64,000 nt of DNA from RBG-16-66-20 sp036560705 (GCA_036560705.1 DATBQR010000062.1:1-64000); one strand, 5' to 3'; positions 54,395-64,000 are shown, counted from the stretch's first letter. Numbers and translations: made by a program. Notes: generated from the letters alone by a model not told the origin.

Positions 54395-55303
54395 TCATCT
54401 CGCGCCGCGCATTTCCTCGACCACTGCGTCGATCAGGCGGCGCGCGATCGAGATTCTGCTTGGAAGTTTCGGCAATTGCAATACTTTGAACCAGTTGGCG
54501 GCTTCGATTTCTCCCTCCTGCGGCCGGATTTCTCCCGACACCCAGTCGCAGACGAACGCGATCATCAGCGAATTCGGAAACGGCCACGGCTGGCTGGCGA
54601 AGTAGCGGATACGCGACACCCGCACGCCGACCTCCTCCTCCACTTCCCGCTGCAGGCACTGCTCCAGCGTCTCGCCCGGCTCGACGAAGCCGGCCAGCGC
54701 GCTGTACATCCCGGGCGGGAAGTGCGGGCTGCGCCCGAGGAGGATCTCGCCTTCGCGGCGCACCAGCGCCATCACCGCGGGGGCGATCCTCGGGTAGGCG
54801 GAGAACCGGCAGGCAGGGCAGACGCGCGAGCGCTCCTCCGTTTTCGCCTCTGTAGGCGTGCCGCAGCGGCCGCAATAGCGGTGGCTGCGGTCCCAGTCGA
54901 CGAGCTGGATGGCGCGGCCGGCGAGCGCGAAATGGGCGTCGTCCAGCACCGTGAAGAGCGCGCGCAAGCCTTCCCAGGCCATGCCGGCGGGCGGCGGCGG
55001 GGTGTCCGCCGCCGCCTCTGCCGCCCAGCAGTCGGTCCCGGCCAGACGCCCTAGATACAGTGTCCGGGCCGGTTCAAACCACAAGATGTTGTTGTTTTTT
55101 TGCAACGGAAGTTTCGCCCAACTGGGCCGCGCAGGCACCCTGGGATCGTCTGAAGGCCGCGGACTGGGCGGTCCGAGCTCGACCAGAAGGCGGTCGCCCT
55201 TGAAGACGAACCAGAGGGAGGGTCCGCGAGCCCCGCCCGTACTCCCCGGGGCGGCGACGGCGGCTTCGAAGTCCTGCGGGCTGGTGAACGGCATCTCGGT
55301 CAT
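54395..55303 (-). CDS. nudC: NADH pyrophosphatase / NAD-cap RNA decapping hydrolase
   Basis: A 302-residue Nudix enzyme. A zinc ribbon with four cysteines (YCGRCG near 145 and CPACRF near 162) precedes the Nudix box GFVEPGETLEQCLQREVEEEVGV (about 208-230) and the NudC-specific SQPWPFPNSLM motif. It hydrolyses NADH to NMNH and AMP and removes NAD caps from RNA. A TATAAT lies six bases before its ATG on the minus strand, so its mRNA may be leaderless. It diverges from tkt, and a 25-base dyad lies between them. Confidence 0.93.
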   Translation of the reverse strand: MTEMPFTSPQDFEAAVAAPGSTGGARGPSLWFVFKGDRLLVELGPPSPRPSDDPRVPARPSWAKLPLQKNNNILWFEPARTLYLGRLAGTDCWAAEAAADTPPPPAGMAWEGLRALFTVLDDAHFALAGRAIQLVDWDRSHRYCGRCGTPTEAKTEERSRVCPACRFSAYPRIAPAVMALVRREGEILLGRSPHFPPGMYSALAGFVEPGETLEQCLQREVEEEVGVRVSRIRYFASQPWPFPNSLMIAFVCDWVSGEIRPQEGEIEAANWFKVLQLPKLPSRISIARRLIDAVVEEMRGAR

Positions 55304-55309
55304 GCGCCG

Positions 55310-55315
55310 ATTATA
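55310..55315 (-). promoter_or_regulatory. nudC: -10 element of nudC (leaderless candidate)
   Basis: On the minus strand TATAAT is followed by CGGCGC and then ATG, so transcription should begin at about the start codon. The matching -35 position falls inside the dyad at 55331-55355. Confidence 0.45.
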
Positions 55316-55330
55316 GGTAGTCGCTCCGCC

Positions 55331-55355
55331 AGCGAACTCGCTCGACGAGTTCGCT
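55331..55355. promoter_or_regulatory. Perfect 10-base inverted repeat between nudC and tkt
   Basis: AGCGAACTCG and CGAGTTCGCT flank a five-base CTCGA centre. The dyad sits at the -35 position for both the nudC -10 (55315-55310, minus) and the tkt -10 (55360-55365, plus), where a bound repressor could block both promoters. As RNA it would also fold as a hairpin, but no U-run follows on either strand. Confidence 0.6.
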
Positions 55356-55359
55356 CCTT

Positions 55360-55365
55360 TATAAT
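55360..55365 (+). promoter_or_regulatory. tkt: -10 element of the tkt-gap-pgk operon
   Basis: A perfect TATAAT, 48 bases before the tkt ATG, giving a leader of about 40 bases. The -35 position is occupied by the dyad at 55331-55355. Confidence 0.5.
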
Positions 55366-55412
55366 TCGCCGCTCCCCCGCCTTTTTATTTCAATTTTCTT
55401 ACAGCTGCGGTG

Positions 55413-57430
<2,018 letters not shown>

Positions 57431-57434
<4 letters not shown>

Positions 57435-58453
57435 CGATCAAGGTGGCCATCAACGGCTTCGGCCGCATCGGCAGGAACATCCTGCGGGCGTTCTATGAAA
57501 GCTCGGAACGTGGGACAAAGCACGACCTGCAATTCGTCGCCATCAACGACCTGGGCGATGCGAAGACCAACGCCCACCTGCTGAAATACGACACCGCGCA
57601 CGGGCGTTTCCGGGGCACGGTCGGCGTGGACGGCGACAGCCTGGTGGCGAACAACGACCGCATCAAGGTGGTGGCCGAGCGGGATCCGTCCAAGTTGCCC
57701 TGGAAGGCGCTGGGCGTGGACGTGGTGCTGGAATGCACGGGCCTCTTTACCAGCAAGGCGAAGGCGAGTGCGCATATCAATGCCGGCGCGAAGAAGGTGA
57801 TCATTTCGGCACCCGGCGACAAGGACGTGGACCGCACGGTGGTGATCGGCGTCAACCACCAGTCGCTGAAAGCGAGCGACACGGTGATTTCGAATGCCTC
57901 CTGCACCACCAATTGCCTCGCGCCGCTGGTGAAGGCGCTCGATGACCGGATCGGCGTCGTCTCCGGCCTGATGACCACGGTGCATTCCTATACCAACGAC
58001 CAGGTGCTGACGGACGTCTACCACTCGGACCTGCGGCGCGCGCGCTCGGCCAGCATGAACATGATCCCGACCAAGACCGGCGCGGCCGCCGCCGTCGGCC
58101 TCGTGCTGCCGCACCTGAATGGCAAGCTGGACGGCTACTCCATCCGCGTGCCGACCATCAATGTCTCGATCGTCGACCTGACATTCGTGGCGAAAAGGGC
58201 GGTCACCGTCGACGAAGTGAACCAGGCGCTCAAGCAGGCTTCCGAAGGCGACCTGAAGGGCGTTCTCGAATACACCACCGAGCCGCTGGTATCGACCGAC
58301 TTCAACCACAACCCGGCGAGCTCGATCGTCGACTCGCTGCTGACCAAGGTCACCGGCGGCACGCTGGTGAAGGTGGCGAGCTGGTACGACAACGAGTGGG
58401 GTTTCTCCAACCGCATGCTGGACGTCACGGTCGCCTTGCACAGCGCGAAGTGA
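57431..58453 (+). CDS. gap: Glyceraldehyde-3-phosphate dehydrogenase
   Basis: A 340-residue enzyme. The NAD-binding N-terminus is KVAINGFGRIGRN, and the catalytic cysteine is Cys158 in SNASCTTNCLAPL. WYDNEWGFSNRM at the C-terminus is typical. It interconverts glyceraldehyde 3-phosphate and 1,3-bisphosphoglycerate. AAGGAG lies ten bases before the ATG, which overlaps the tkt stop. Position between tkt and pgk suits a glycolytic or gluconeogenic operon. Cofactor choice (NAD or NADP) is not certain from sequence. Confidence 0.96.
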
Positions 58454-58455
58454 CG

Positions 58456-59616
58456 ATGAAGTTCAAGCGGCTCGCGGACCAGGAACTCCGCGGCAAGCGG
58501 GTTTTCATCCGCGCCGATTTGAACGTGCCGCAGGACGCGGCCGGCAACATCACCGACGACACACGCATCCGCGCCTCGGTCCCCGGCATCCGGCTCGCGC
58601 TGGACAGGGGCGCGGCGGTGATGGTGACCTCGCACCTGGGGCGCCCCAAGGAGGGAAGCTTCGACGCGAGGGATTCCCTTGCGCCCGTCGCGAAGCGTCT
58701 TTCGGAGCTGCTTGGATTTACGGTTCCGCTCCAGCGAGACTGGTTGAACGGCGTTGAGGTGGAGGCCGGCAAAGTCGTCCTGCTCGAGAATTGCCGATTC
58801 AACGTCGGCGAGAAGGCGGACGACGAAGCGCTTTCCAGGAAAATCGCGGCGCTCTGCGATGTCTACGTCAACGACGCGTTCGGCACCGCGCACCGGGCGG
58901 AAGCGACGACGCACGGAGCTGCGAGATTCGCCGGCATTGCCTGCGCCGGCCCGCTGATGGCCGCGGAGCTGGACGCGCTGAGCCGCGCGCTGGCCGATCC
59001 GAAGCGTCCCCTGGTGGCCATCGTCGCGGGATCGAAAGTCTCCACCAAGCTGCCGCTCCTGCTCGCGCTGGCGAAAAAGGTGGACCGGTTGATCGTCGGC
59101 GGGGGCATCCTGAATACCTTTCTCCTGGCGAAGGGACTGCCGGTCGGCAAATCTATCGCCGAGGCGGGCCTCGCCGGGGAAGCGAAGAAAATCATGTCGG
59201 CGACGGAGGTGCCGCTGCCCGAGGACGTCGTGGTCGCGGGCGAAATGTCGGCGCGCGCGCGAGAAACCGTGACGGACGCACGCAGCGTCGCCGCGGACGA
59301 CATGATTCTCGACATCGGCCCGAAGAGCGCGGCCGGGCTTGCAGGCCTGCTCAAGCAGGCGGGAACCATCGTCTGGAACGGCCCGGTCGGCGTGTTCGAG
59401 ATTCCGCAGTTCGCCAATGGCACCGCAACGGTCGCGCGCGCCATCGCGGCGTCGAAGGCATTCTCGATCGCCGGCGGCGGCGACACCATTGCCGCGATCC
59501 ACAAGTTCGGCGTCGCCGACGGCATCGATTACATCTCCACTGCCGGCGGCGCGTTCCTCGAATTCCTCGAGGGCCGGACCCTGCCTGCCGTCGCGGCGCT
59601 GGAGGCGCGCGCTTAG
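58456..59616 (+). CDS. pgk: Phosphoglycerate kinase
   Basis: A 386-residue enzyme with the family signature RVFIRADLNVPQD (about 15-27), HLGRPKEG, ATP-binding GGGILNTFLLAKG near 215-227, and the C-terminal GGGDTIAAIHKFG. It makes ATP from 1,3-bisphosphoglycerate. The ATG at 58456 lies two bases after the gap stop; the longer frame upstream is read-through of gap. Its last four bases overlap the stop of the convergent thioredoxin-like gene, leaving no room for a terminator in between. Confidence 0.96.
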   Translation: MKFKRLADQELRGKRVFIRADLNVPQDAAGNITDDTRIRASVPGIRLALDRGAAVMVTSHLGRPKEGSFDARDSLAPVAKRLSELLGFTVPLQRDWLNGVEVEAGKVVLLENCRFNVGEKADDEALSRKIAALCDVYVNDAFGTAHRAEATTHGAARFAGIACAGPLMAAELDALSRALADPKRPLVAIVAGSKVSTKLPLLLALAKKVDRLIVGGGILNTFLLAKGLPVGKSIAEAGLAGEAKKIMSATEVPLPEDVVVAGEMSARARETVTDARSVAADDMILDIGPKSAAGLAGLLKQAGTIVWNGPVGVFEIPQFANGTATVARAIAASKAFSIAGGGDTIAAIHKFGVADGIDYISTAGGAFLEFLEGRTLPAVAALEARA

Positions 59617-59993
59617 CGCGCTTCTTCTACCCGGCGCGCGCCTAAGGTTTCCGGCAAGCCTGCGATTTCCTCGGGAACGACGACCGCATCGCGGTCTTCC
59701 CGCTTGAGCGAAGCCAGCGTGCGCGCGACCACGGCTTCCTGCGGCATGGTCGCGCCATAAAAGAGCGGCTTGTCGCCGCGGAACACCGCCAGCGTCGGGA
59801 AGTTCTCGATCTCGATGCCGCCCACCAGCGCGCTGTCGTCCTCGACGTCCAGCCAGATGAACTTCGTCCCGCCGCTTTCTTTCGCGAGCTTGTCGAAGGT
59901 GCCGTGGAAATCCGTGCAGGTCTTGCACCAGCTCGCGCACAGGCACACGACGAGCAGATCTCCGGCGTGAGAATGCGTCGGCTGTTGCTGCAT
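59613..59993 (-). CDS. Thioredoxin-like protein
   Basis: A 126-residue cytosolic thioredoxin-fold protein without a signal peptide. The active site reads CASWCKTC (WCxxC with KT between the cysteines, about 18-25), and the cis-proline loop is ENFPTLAVFRGDKPL. WCKTC differs from the WCGPC of TrxA, so its redox potential and partners are likely different. It sits antisense between pgk and pyk, with a -10-like TAGCAT six bases before its ATG that overlaps the pyk -10. The function is unknown. Confidence 0.82.
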   Translation of the reverse strand: MQQQPTHSHAGDLLVVCLCASWCKTCTDFHGTFDKLAKESGGTKFIWLDVEDDSALVGGIEIENFPTLAVFRGDKPLFYGATMPQEAVVARTLASLKREDRDAVVVPEEIAGLPETLGARRVEEAR

Positions 59994-59999
59994 AGCGCG

Positions 60000-60009
60000 A
60001 TGCTACACT
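60000..60009. promoter_or_regulatory. Overlapping -10-like hexamers of pyk and the thioredoxin-like gene
   Basis: On the plus strand TACACT (60004-60009) lies six bases before the pyk ATG. On the minus strand TAGCAT (60005-60000) lies six bases before the thioredoxin-like ATG. Neither has room for a Shine-Dalgarno sequence, so both mRNAs may be leaderless. The only bases between the two start codons are 22. Confidence 0.4.
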
Positions 60010-60015
60010 TGGAAA

Positions 60016-61455
60016 ATGCTCCGCAGCACCAAGATCGTCGCCACGCTTGGCCCCGCCTCTTCCGACCCCGCCGTGCTCGAGCGCATGGTGCGCGCGGGTG
60101 TCGACGTGGTGCGGCTGAATTTCTCGCACGGCACGGCCGACGACCACCTTGCTCGCGCCGCGCTGGTCAGGGAGATCGGCCGCAAGGTCGGGCGCACGGT
60201 CGCCATCATGTGCGACCTGCAGGGCCCCAAGATCCGCGTCGGCAAGTTCAAGGACGGCAAGGTGATGCTGCAGAAGGGGCAGGCGTTCGTGCTCGACGCC
60301 GGCTGCGAACTGGGCGGCGGCGACCGCGCCGGCCTGGACTACAAGGAATTGCCGCGCGACGTCGGCGCGGGCTCGGTGCTGCTGCTGGACGACGGCAAGA
60401 TCGTGCTGGATGTCGCCGAAGTGCGCGGCGAGGAGGTGCACACCAGGGTGCGCCACGGCGGCGTGCTGTCCAACAACAAGGGCATCAACCGGCAGGGCGG
60501 TGGGCTGACCGCGCCCGCTCTCACCCCCAAGGACATCGAGGACATCCGCACCGCGGCGAAGATCAACGCCGACTACCTCGCGGTGTCGTTCCCCAAGTCC
60601 GGCGCCGACATGTACATGGCGCGCGAGCTGCTGCGTGCTTCGGGCGGCAAGGCCTTCCTCATCGCCAAGATCGAGCGCGCCGAGGCGGTGGTGCAATCGG
60701 CGCTGCTGGAGATCATGCACGCCTGCGACGGCATCATGGTGGCGAGGGGCGACCTGGCGGTGGAAGTGGGCGATGCCGCGGTGCCGGCGCTGCAGAAGCG
60801 CATGATCCGCCTCGCGCGCGAGAACAACAAGCTCACCATCACCGCGACGCAGATGATGGAGTCGATGATCGCGAGCCCGGTGCCGACGCGGGCCGAGGTG
60901 TCCGACGTCGCCAACGCGGTGCTGGACGGCACCGACGCCGTCATGCTGTCGGCGGAATCGGCCAGCGGCATGTATCCGGTGGAAACCATCGAGGCGATGC
61001 ACCGCATCTGCGTCGAGGCTGAGCACACGCAGCCGGTGAGCCTGGACCAGGATTTCCTCAACCGCGTGTTCACGCGCGTCGACCAGTCGATCGCCATGGC
61101 GGGCCTGTTCACCGCCTTCCACCTCAAGGTGAAGGCGATCGCCACGCTCACCGAATCGGGTTCTACCGCGCTGTGGATGAGCCGCCTGAATTGCGGCGTG
61201 CCGATCTACGCGCTCACCGCGCAGACGGAGACGCGCTACCGCTGCGCGCTGTATCGCGACGTCTATCCGCTGATGGTGAAGTACGTCGGCAGCGACCGCG
61301 AAGAGCTGCTGGCCGAAGCCGAGAAGGCGCTGGTCGAGCACGGCGTGGTCAAGGACGGCGACCTGATCGTGCTCACCATCGGCGAGCCGATCGGCAAGTC
61401 GGGCGGCACCAACACCATGAAAATCGTCAAGGTGGGCCAGCACCGCAAGAAGTAG
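60016..61455 (+). CDS. pyk: Pyruvate kinase
   Basis: A 479-residue pyruvate kinase. Landmarks are IVATLGPASSDP (near 7-18), MCDLQGPKIR, the signature LIAKIERAEAV (about 216-226), GIMVARGDLAVEVG, and TRAEVSDVANAVLDGTDAVMLS. It converts phosphoenolpyruvate and ADP to pyruvate and ATP. It is not in the same operon as pgk, since an antisense gene lies between. It ends with a 27-base-pair hairpin that probably acts as a bidirectional terminator. Confidence 0.96.
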   Translation: MLRSTKIVATLGPASSDPAVLERMVRAGVDVVRLNFSHGTADDHLARAALVREIGRKVGRTVAIMCDLQGPKIRVGKFKDGKVMLQKGQAFVLDAGCELGGGDRAGLDYKELPRDVGAGSVLLLDDGKIVLDVAEVRGEEVHTRVRHGGVLSNNKGINRQGGGLTAPALTPKDIEDIRTAAKINADYLAVSFPKSGADMYMARELLRASGGKAFLIAKIERAEAVVQSALLEIMHACDGIMVARGDLAVEVGDAAVPALQKRMIRLARENNKLTITATQMMESMIASPVPTRAEVSDVANAVLDGTDAVMLSAESASGMYPVETIEAMHRICVEAEHTQPVSLDQDFLNRVFTRVDQSIAMAGLFTAFHLKVKAIATLTESGSTALWMSRLNCGVPIYALTAQTETRYRCALYRDVYPLMVKYVGSDREELLAEAEKALVEHGVVKDGDLIVLTIGEPIGKSGGTNTMKIVKVGQHRKK

Positions 61456-61464
61456 ACGACCTCC

Positions 61465-61533
61465 AGGAAAATCGGGGTCAGAGCCCGATTTCTGGGAACG
61501 ACGAGAAAATCGGGCTCTGACCCCGATTTTCCT
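61465..61533. repeat. 27-base inverted repeat carrying GGGGTCAGAGCCC
   Basis: A perfect 27-base arm (61465-61491) is repeated in reverse complement (61507-61533) around a 15-base loop. Each arm contains GGGGTCAGAGCCCGATT, also found once at 33001-33020. As RNA it is an extremely strong hairpin ending in GATTTTCC, so it probably ends transcription from pyk and from the convergent MetE-like gene, whose stop it reaches. Confidence 0.9.
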
Positions 61534-62543
61534 CAGCGCCCTTCGTGGAGGTCGCGGCCCTTTACCAGCGCGCGGATTTTTCCGTCGGCGATATTCCGCT
61601 TCAGCATCCAGAAGCCGCAGTCCGGATGGACGTACCTTATGCGGCCGCGCCCCAGGATTTTCTCGGCGCGTTCGATCGAGCGGGCGATGGCATCCGCGCT
61701 TTCGATCTCGGTGCGCTTGATGTCGACCACGCCGAGGCCGAAGCCGATATCGCGCCGCAGTTCCTTGAAAACCGCGAGTTCTTCGGGCGGACGGTGAGCC
61801 ACTTCCATCACGATGTGATCCACCCGCAGCGCGTTCAGGTAGCCGAGCAGCTTGTCCCAGCCGCCTTTCTGGATGCTCTGCCCGCCGTAGTTGCCGAAGC
61901 ACAAGTGAACCGCGGCCTTCGCGGTCTTCGGCACCGCCTTGAGCACCTTGTTCATTGCCTCCGCCGCCCACTTCCATTCATTGGGATGGCCGGGCAGGTT
62001 CGCTTCGTCCACCTGGATCACGTCGGCGTCCAGGTGCTTCACCTGCGCGGCCAGCACGCCGGCGATGGCGTGCGCGAGCTTCTCGGGATCGCGGTAGTGC
62101 AGGTCGTGCAGCGTCTTCGCCAGCATGTGCGGGCCGGTGAGCGTGAACTTGAGCGGTTTGCGGGCGAGTTTCCTGGCGCGCGCGCAGGCGAGCGAGAGAT
62201 TCAATGTGCCGGCAGCGACCGGGCCTTCCACCACGCCGGGCGGCTTGGCGCGGAAGCGCATGCCCGCGCCTTTCGAGTAGGCGAGCCATTCCGAAAAACC
62301 GATCTCGCTGCGGATGCCGCTCATCGGCCGCGTGAAATACTCGATCATCCCGTTGGTCTCGGGATGGTTGAGGTCGAAGCGGTAGAGTTCGCCGTCGCAG
62401 ACGAGGTCGATGCCGGCCTCTTCCTGCGTGTGCAGCACGACGCGCATGGCGTCCTCGAGCGCCTGCTCGGAGGGCGCGGCGGCCAGCCAGTCGGGCAGCG
62501 GGTAGGAACCGACGACGGTGGTCTTGATGCGCGGTGATTTCAT
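61533..62543 (-). CDS. Short MetE-like (cobalamin-independent) methionine synthase homologue
   Basis: A 336-residue protein matching only the C-terminal catalytic half of MetE. Opening TTVVGSYPLPDW resembles the start of the MetE C-terminal domain. The expected zinc ligands are present: a His-x-Cys pair in AVHLCFGNYGG and a late cysteine in YVHPDCGFWML. It lacks the N-terminal folate-binding domain, so it belongs with core-MetE/MetE-like proteins, some of which use methyl donors other than methyltetrahydrofolate polyglutamate, for example corrinoid proteins. Methyl transfer to homocysteine is plausible but unproven. Confidence 0.8.
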   Translation of the reverse strand: MKSPRIKTTVVGSYPLPDWLAAAPSEQALEDAMRVVLHTQEEAGIDLVCDGELYRFDLNHPETNGMIEYFTRPMSGIRSEIGFSEWLAYSKGAGMRFRAKPPGVVEGPVAAGTLNLSLACARARKLARKPLKFTLTGPHMLAKTLHDLHYRDPEKLAHAIAGVLAAQVKHLDADVIQVDEANLPGHPNEWKWAAEAMNKVLKAVPKTAKAAVHLCFGNYGGQSIQKGGWDKLLGYLNALRVDHIVMEVAHRPPEELAVFKELRRDIGFGLGVVDIKRTEIESADAIARSIERAEKILGRGRIRYVHPDCGFWMLKRNIADGKIRALVKGRDLHEGR

Positions 62544-62550
62544 CGCGGCG

Positions 62551-62558
62551 ATTATAAT
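62551..62558. promoter_or_regulatory. Shared bidirectional -10 between the MetE-like and epimerase-like genes
   Basis: ATTATAAT reads TATAAT on the plus strand (62553-62558), seven bases before the epimerase-like ATG, and TATAAT on the minus strand (62556-62551), seven bases before the MetE-like ATG. With 22 bases between the start codons there is room for neither leader nor separate promoters. Confidence 0.5.
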
Positions 62559-62565
62559 TCACCGG

Positions 62566-63582
62566 ATGGTTAACTTCGAAGGCGTCGAGGCGCTCGAGGA
62601 ATTCATGACGCGCCCGTCCGCGGAATTGTCGGCGGATCTCGCGCGCGCAGCCGGCGACATCATGGTGCTCGGCGTCGGCGGGAAAATGGGGCCGACGCTC
62701 GCTCGCATGGCGAAACGCGCTGCGCCGGACCGGCGTGTGATCGGCGTGGCGCGCTTCTCGGAGAAGGGCTTGCGTGAAAAACTCGAGAGCCAGGGCATCG
62801 AGTGCATCGCCTGCGACCTGCTGGATCGCGCGGCGCTCGAGCACCTGCCGCGCGCGCCGAACCTGGTTTTCATGGCCGGCCACAAATTCGGCGCCGCTGG
62901 AAACGCCGCCTTCACCTGGGCGATGAACGTGCGCGTTCCCTACATGGTGGCCGATACTTTTCGCGAATCGCGCACGGTGGTGTTCTCCACCGCCTGCGTC
63001 TATCCGTTCGCCGACGTCGGCGGCGCCGGCGCGGGCGAGCAGACGCCGACGTTGCCGCCGCCCGGGGACTACGCCACTTCCTGCGTCGGCCGCGAGAAGG
63101 CCTTCGAATACGGCTCGCTGACGCACGGCACGCCGGGCCGCCTCGTGCGCCTCGAATACTCGATCGACATGCGCTACGGCGTGCTGCACGACGTCGCGGC
63201 GAAAGTGTTCGCCGGCCAGCCGGTGGATGTGACCATGGGCCACGTCAACGTCATCTGGCAGGGCGACGCCAACGAACAGGCGCTGCGGCTGCTGGCGCAC
63301 TGCACCGCGCCCGCTTCGCCGCTCAACGTGAGCGGGCCGGAAGTCGTCAGCGTGCGCTGGCTTGCCGGCGAATTTGGCAAGCGCTTCGGCAAGAAGGCGG
63401 TGGTGACGGGAAACGAAGCGCCCACCGCGTGGCTGGTGGATTCGCGCGCCGCGCAAAAACTGCTGGGCGCGCCGCGCGTGCCGCTCGCCGTCATGATCGA
63501 CTGGCAGGCGAGCTGGATCGAGCGCGGCCTGCCCGGCCTGGGCAAGCCGACCCACTTCGAAACGCGAGATGGAAAGTACTGA
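62566..63582 (+). CDS. NAD-dependent epimerase/dehydratase-like protein
   Basis: A 338-residue extended SDR. The Rossmann start is MVLGVGGKMGPTLARMAKR (about 32-50), with a GxGGxxG loop in place of the usual GxxGxxG. FSTACVYPF follows near 143-151, close to where the catalytic serine or threonine sits; the expected YxxxK tyrosine is not obvious (SCVGREKAFEYG in that place), so it may lack standard dehydrogenase chemistry. The start at 62566 gives the shortest sensible N-terminus; upstream in-frame codons lie within the divergent MetE-like gene. The GNAT gene begins inside its last codons. Confidence 0.75.
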   Translation: MVNFEGVEALEEFMTRPSAELSADLARAAGDIMVLGVGGKMGPTLARMAKRAAPDRRVIGVARFSEKGLREKLESQGIECIACDLLDRAALEHLPRAPNLVFMAGHKFGAAGNAAFTWAMNVRVPYMVADTFRESRTVVFSTACVYPFADVGGAGAGEQTPTLPPPGDYATSCVGREKAFEYGSLTHGTPGRLVRLEYSIDMRYGVLHDVAAKVFAGQPVDVTMGHVNVIWQGDANEQALRLLAHCTAPASPLNVSGPEVVSVRWLAGEFGKRFGKKAVVTGNEAPTAWLVDSRAAQKLLGAPRVPLAVMIDWQASWIERGLPGLGKPTHFETRDGKY

Positions 63583-64000
63583 GGGGCAGGACGACGCTCG
63601 CGTCGTGGAGCTCCGCGACGAGCACCTCGCGGGCTGCCTGGCGCTGTCGAAGTCGGCGCACTGGAACCAGAACGAAGCCGACTGGCGGCTCATGCTTGCG
63701 CAAGGCCGCGGCTGGGGCGTCATGCTTGGCGGCGCGCTTGCCGCGTCCACCGTGGTGCTTCCTTACGGGAATACTTTCGCGTGGGTGAGCATGGTCCTCG
63801 TGCTGCCGGAGCTACGCCGCAAGGGATTCGCCACGCAGCTGCTGAAAAAAGTCCTGATTGAAAACTCCCGCTCGGGGCTGGCATCGATCCTCGATGCGAC
63901 GCCCGCGGGCCACGAAGTCTATGTCCAGGAAGGCTTCCGCGATACCTGGGGGTTCAAGCGGTTTGCGCTTTCATCCTCTTCAAGAGAAGCGGTGTCGAGC
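63569..64000 (+). CDS. GNAT-family N-acetyltransferase (5' part, truncated by window end)
   Basis: The frame opens at an ATG at 63569, overlaps the end of the epimerase-like gene by 14 bases in another frame, and runs off the window after 144 codons. The acetyl-CoA-binding motif A is visible as MVLVLPELRRKGFATQLLKK (near 72-91, R-x-x-G-x-A core), followed by DATPAGHEVYVQEGF. The substrate is unknown. Its overlap with the preceding gene suggests a common transcript with the epimerase-like gene. Confidence 0.8.
   Translation, partial: MESTEGQDDARVVELRDEHLAGCLALSKSAHWNQNEADWRLMLAQGRGWGVMLGGALAASTVVLPYGNTFAWVSMVLVLPELRRKGFATQLLKKVLIENSRSGLASILDATPAGHEVYVQEGFRDTWGFKRFALSSSSREAVSS

Noticed and set aside
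58135..61977. A 1280-codon open frame on the minus strand across gap, pgk and pyk
   Set aside because: It is antisense to three well-conserved genes and its translation is arginine-, alanine- and histidine-rich with no domain; high GC content suppresses stop codons.

Overview
The window is GC-rich (roughly 65% by eye), densely packed chromosomal DNA. It most resembles a betaproteobacterium (Burkholderiales-like). The clues are the waaA-tolC-pcm neighbourhood, the glnA-glnL-glnG nitrogen block with a sigma-54 promoter, an aceE-aceF-lpdA operon whose E3 carries its own lipoyl domain, a lone thiC with a TPP riboswitch, a tkt-gap-pgk-pyk cluster and a fused SpeD-SpeE enzyme like the one described from Delftia. 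I cannot name a species. I see no prophage, insertion sequence, CRISPR array, tRNA or rRNA, and no gene-free stretch over 300 bases.

Layout. 1-1.6 kb: end of a heptosyltransferase I gene and waaA (LPS core and Kdo transfer). 1.6-8.6 kb, minus strand: a TetR-controlled RND efflux operon (tetR, adaptor, pump, pcm, tolC) with a clear palindromic operator. 8.6-11.8 kb: TPP riboswitch, thiC, uppP, and a convergent rhodanese. 11.8-16.5 kb: two NtrC-type enhancer sites, a -24/-12 promoter and glnA, a small secreted protein, glnL and glnG. 16.6-22.2 kb: two paralogous ketopantoate-reductase-like genes on either side of a large XRE regulator, followed by malate synthase. 22.2-26.6 kb, minus strand: folD, prlC, a DUF4124-glutaredoxin protein and xthA. 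26.6-33 kb: the pyruvate dehydrogenase operon and rpiA. 33-35.8 kb: yggX-type protein, argA, rsmE and a DUF4189-like protein, at the distal end of a very long minus-strand gene string.

35.8-53 kb is the most interesting part: a sugar-acid catabolic island controlled by a GntR/FCD regulator. The minus-strand arm encodes a CUT1 ABC transporter, an SDR, a TRAP transporter, an IlvD/EDD sugar-acid dehydratase, a DUF1537 kinase, a PdxA2-type dehydrogenase and a UxaA/GarD dehydratase. The divergent arm encodes a second SDR, an FAH-family hydrolase and an omega-aminotransferase. Together the dehydratase, SDR and FAH hydrolase can form a non-phosphorylative route from an aldonate to pyruvate plus a short hydroxy acid. 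The DUF1537 kinase and PdxA2 pair forms a separate phosphorylative route for C4 acids.

53-64 kb: fused AdoMet decarboxylase-spermidine synthase, nudC, tkt-gap-pgk, a thioredoxin-like gene, pyk, a short MetE-like protein, an NAD-epimerase-like protein and a truncated GNAT acetyltransferase.

Themes across the window: many 4-bp stop/start overlaps (ATGA or GTGA); several start codons only 5-7 nt downstream of a -10-like hexamer (candidate leaderless mRNAs); a GGGGTCAGAGCCC repeat at two convergent gene ends; and short AT-rich, rare-codon patches inside otherwise GC-rich genes.
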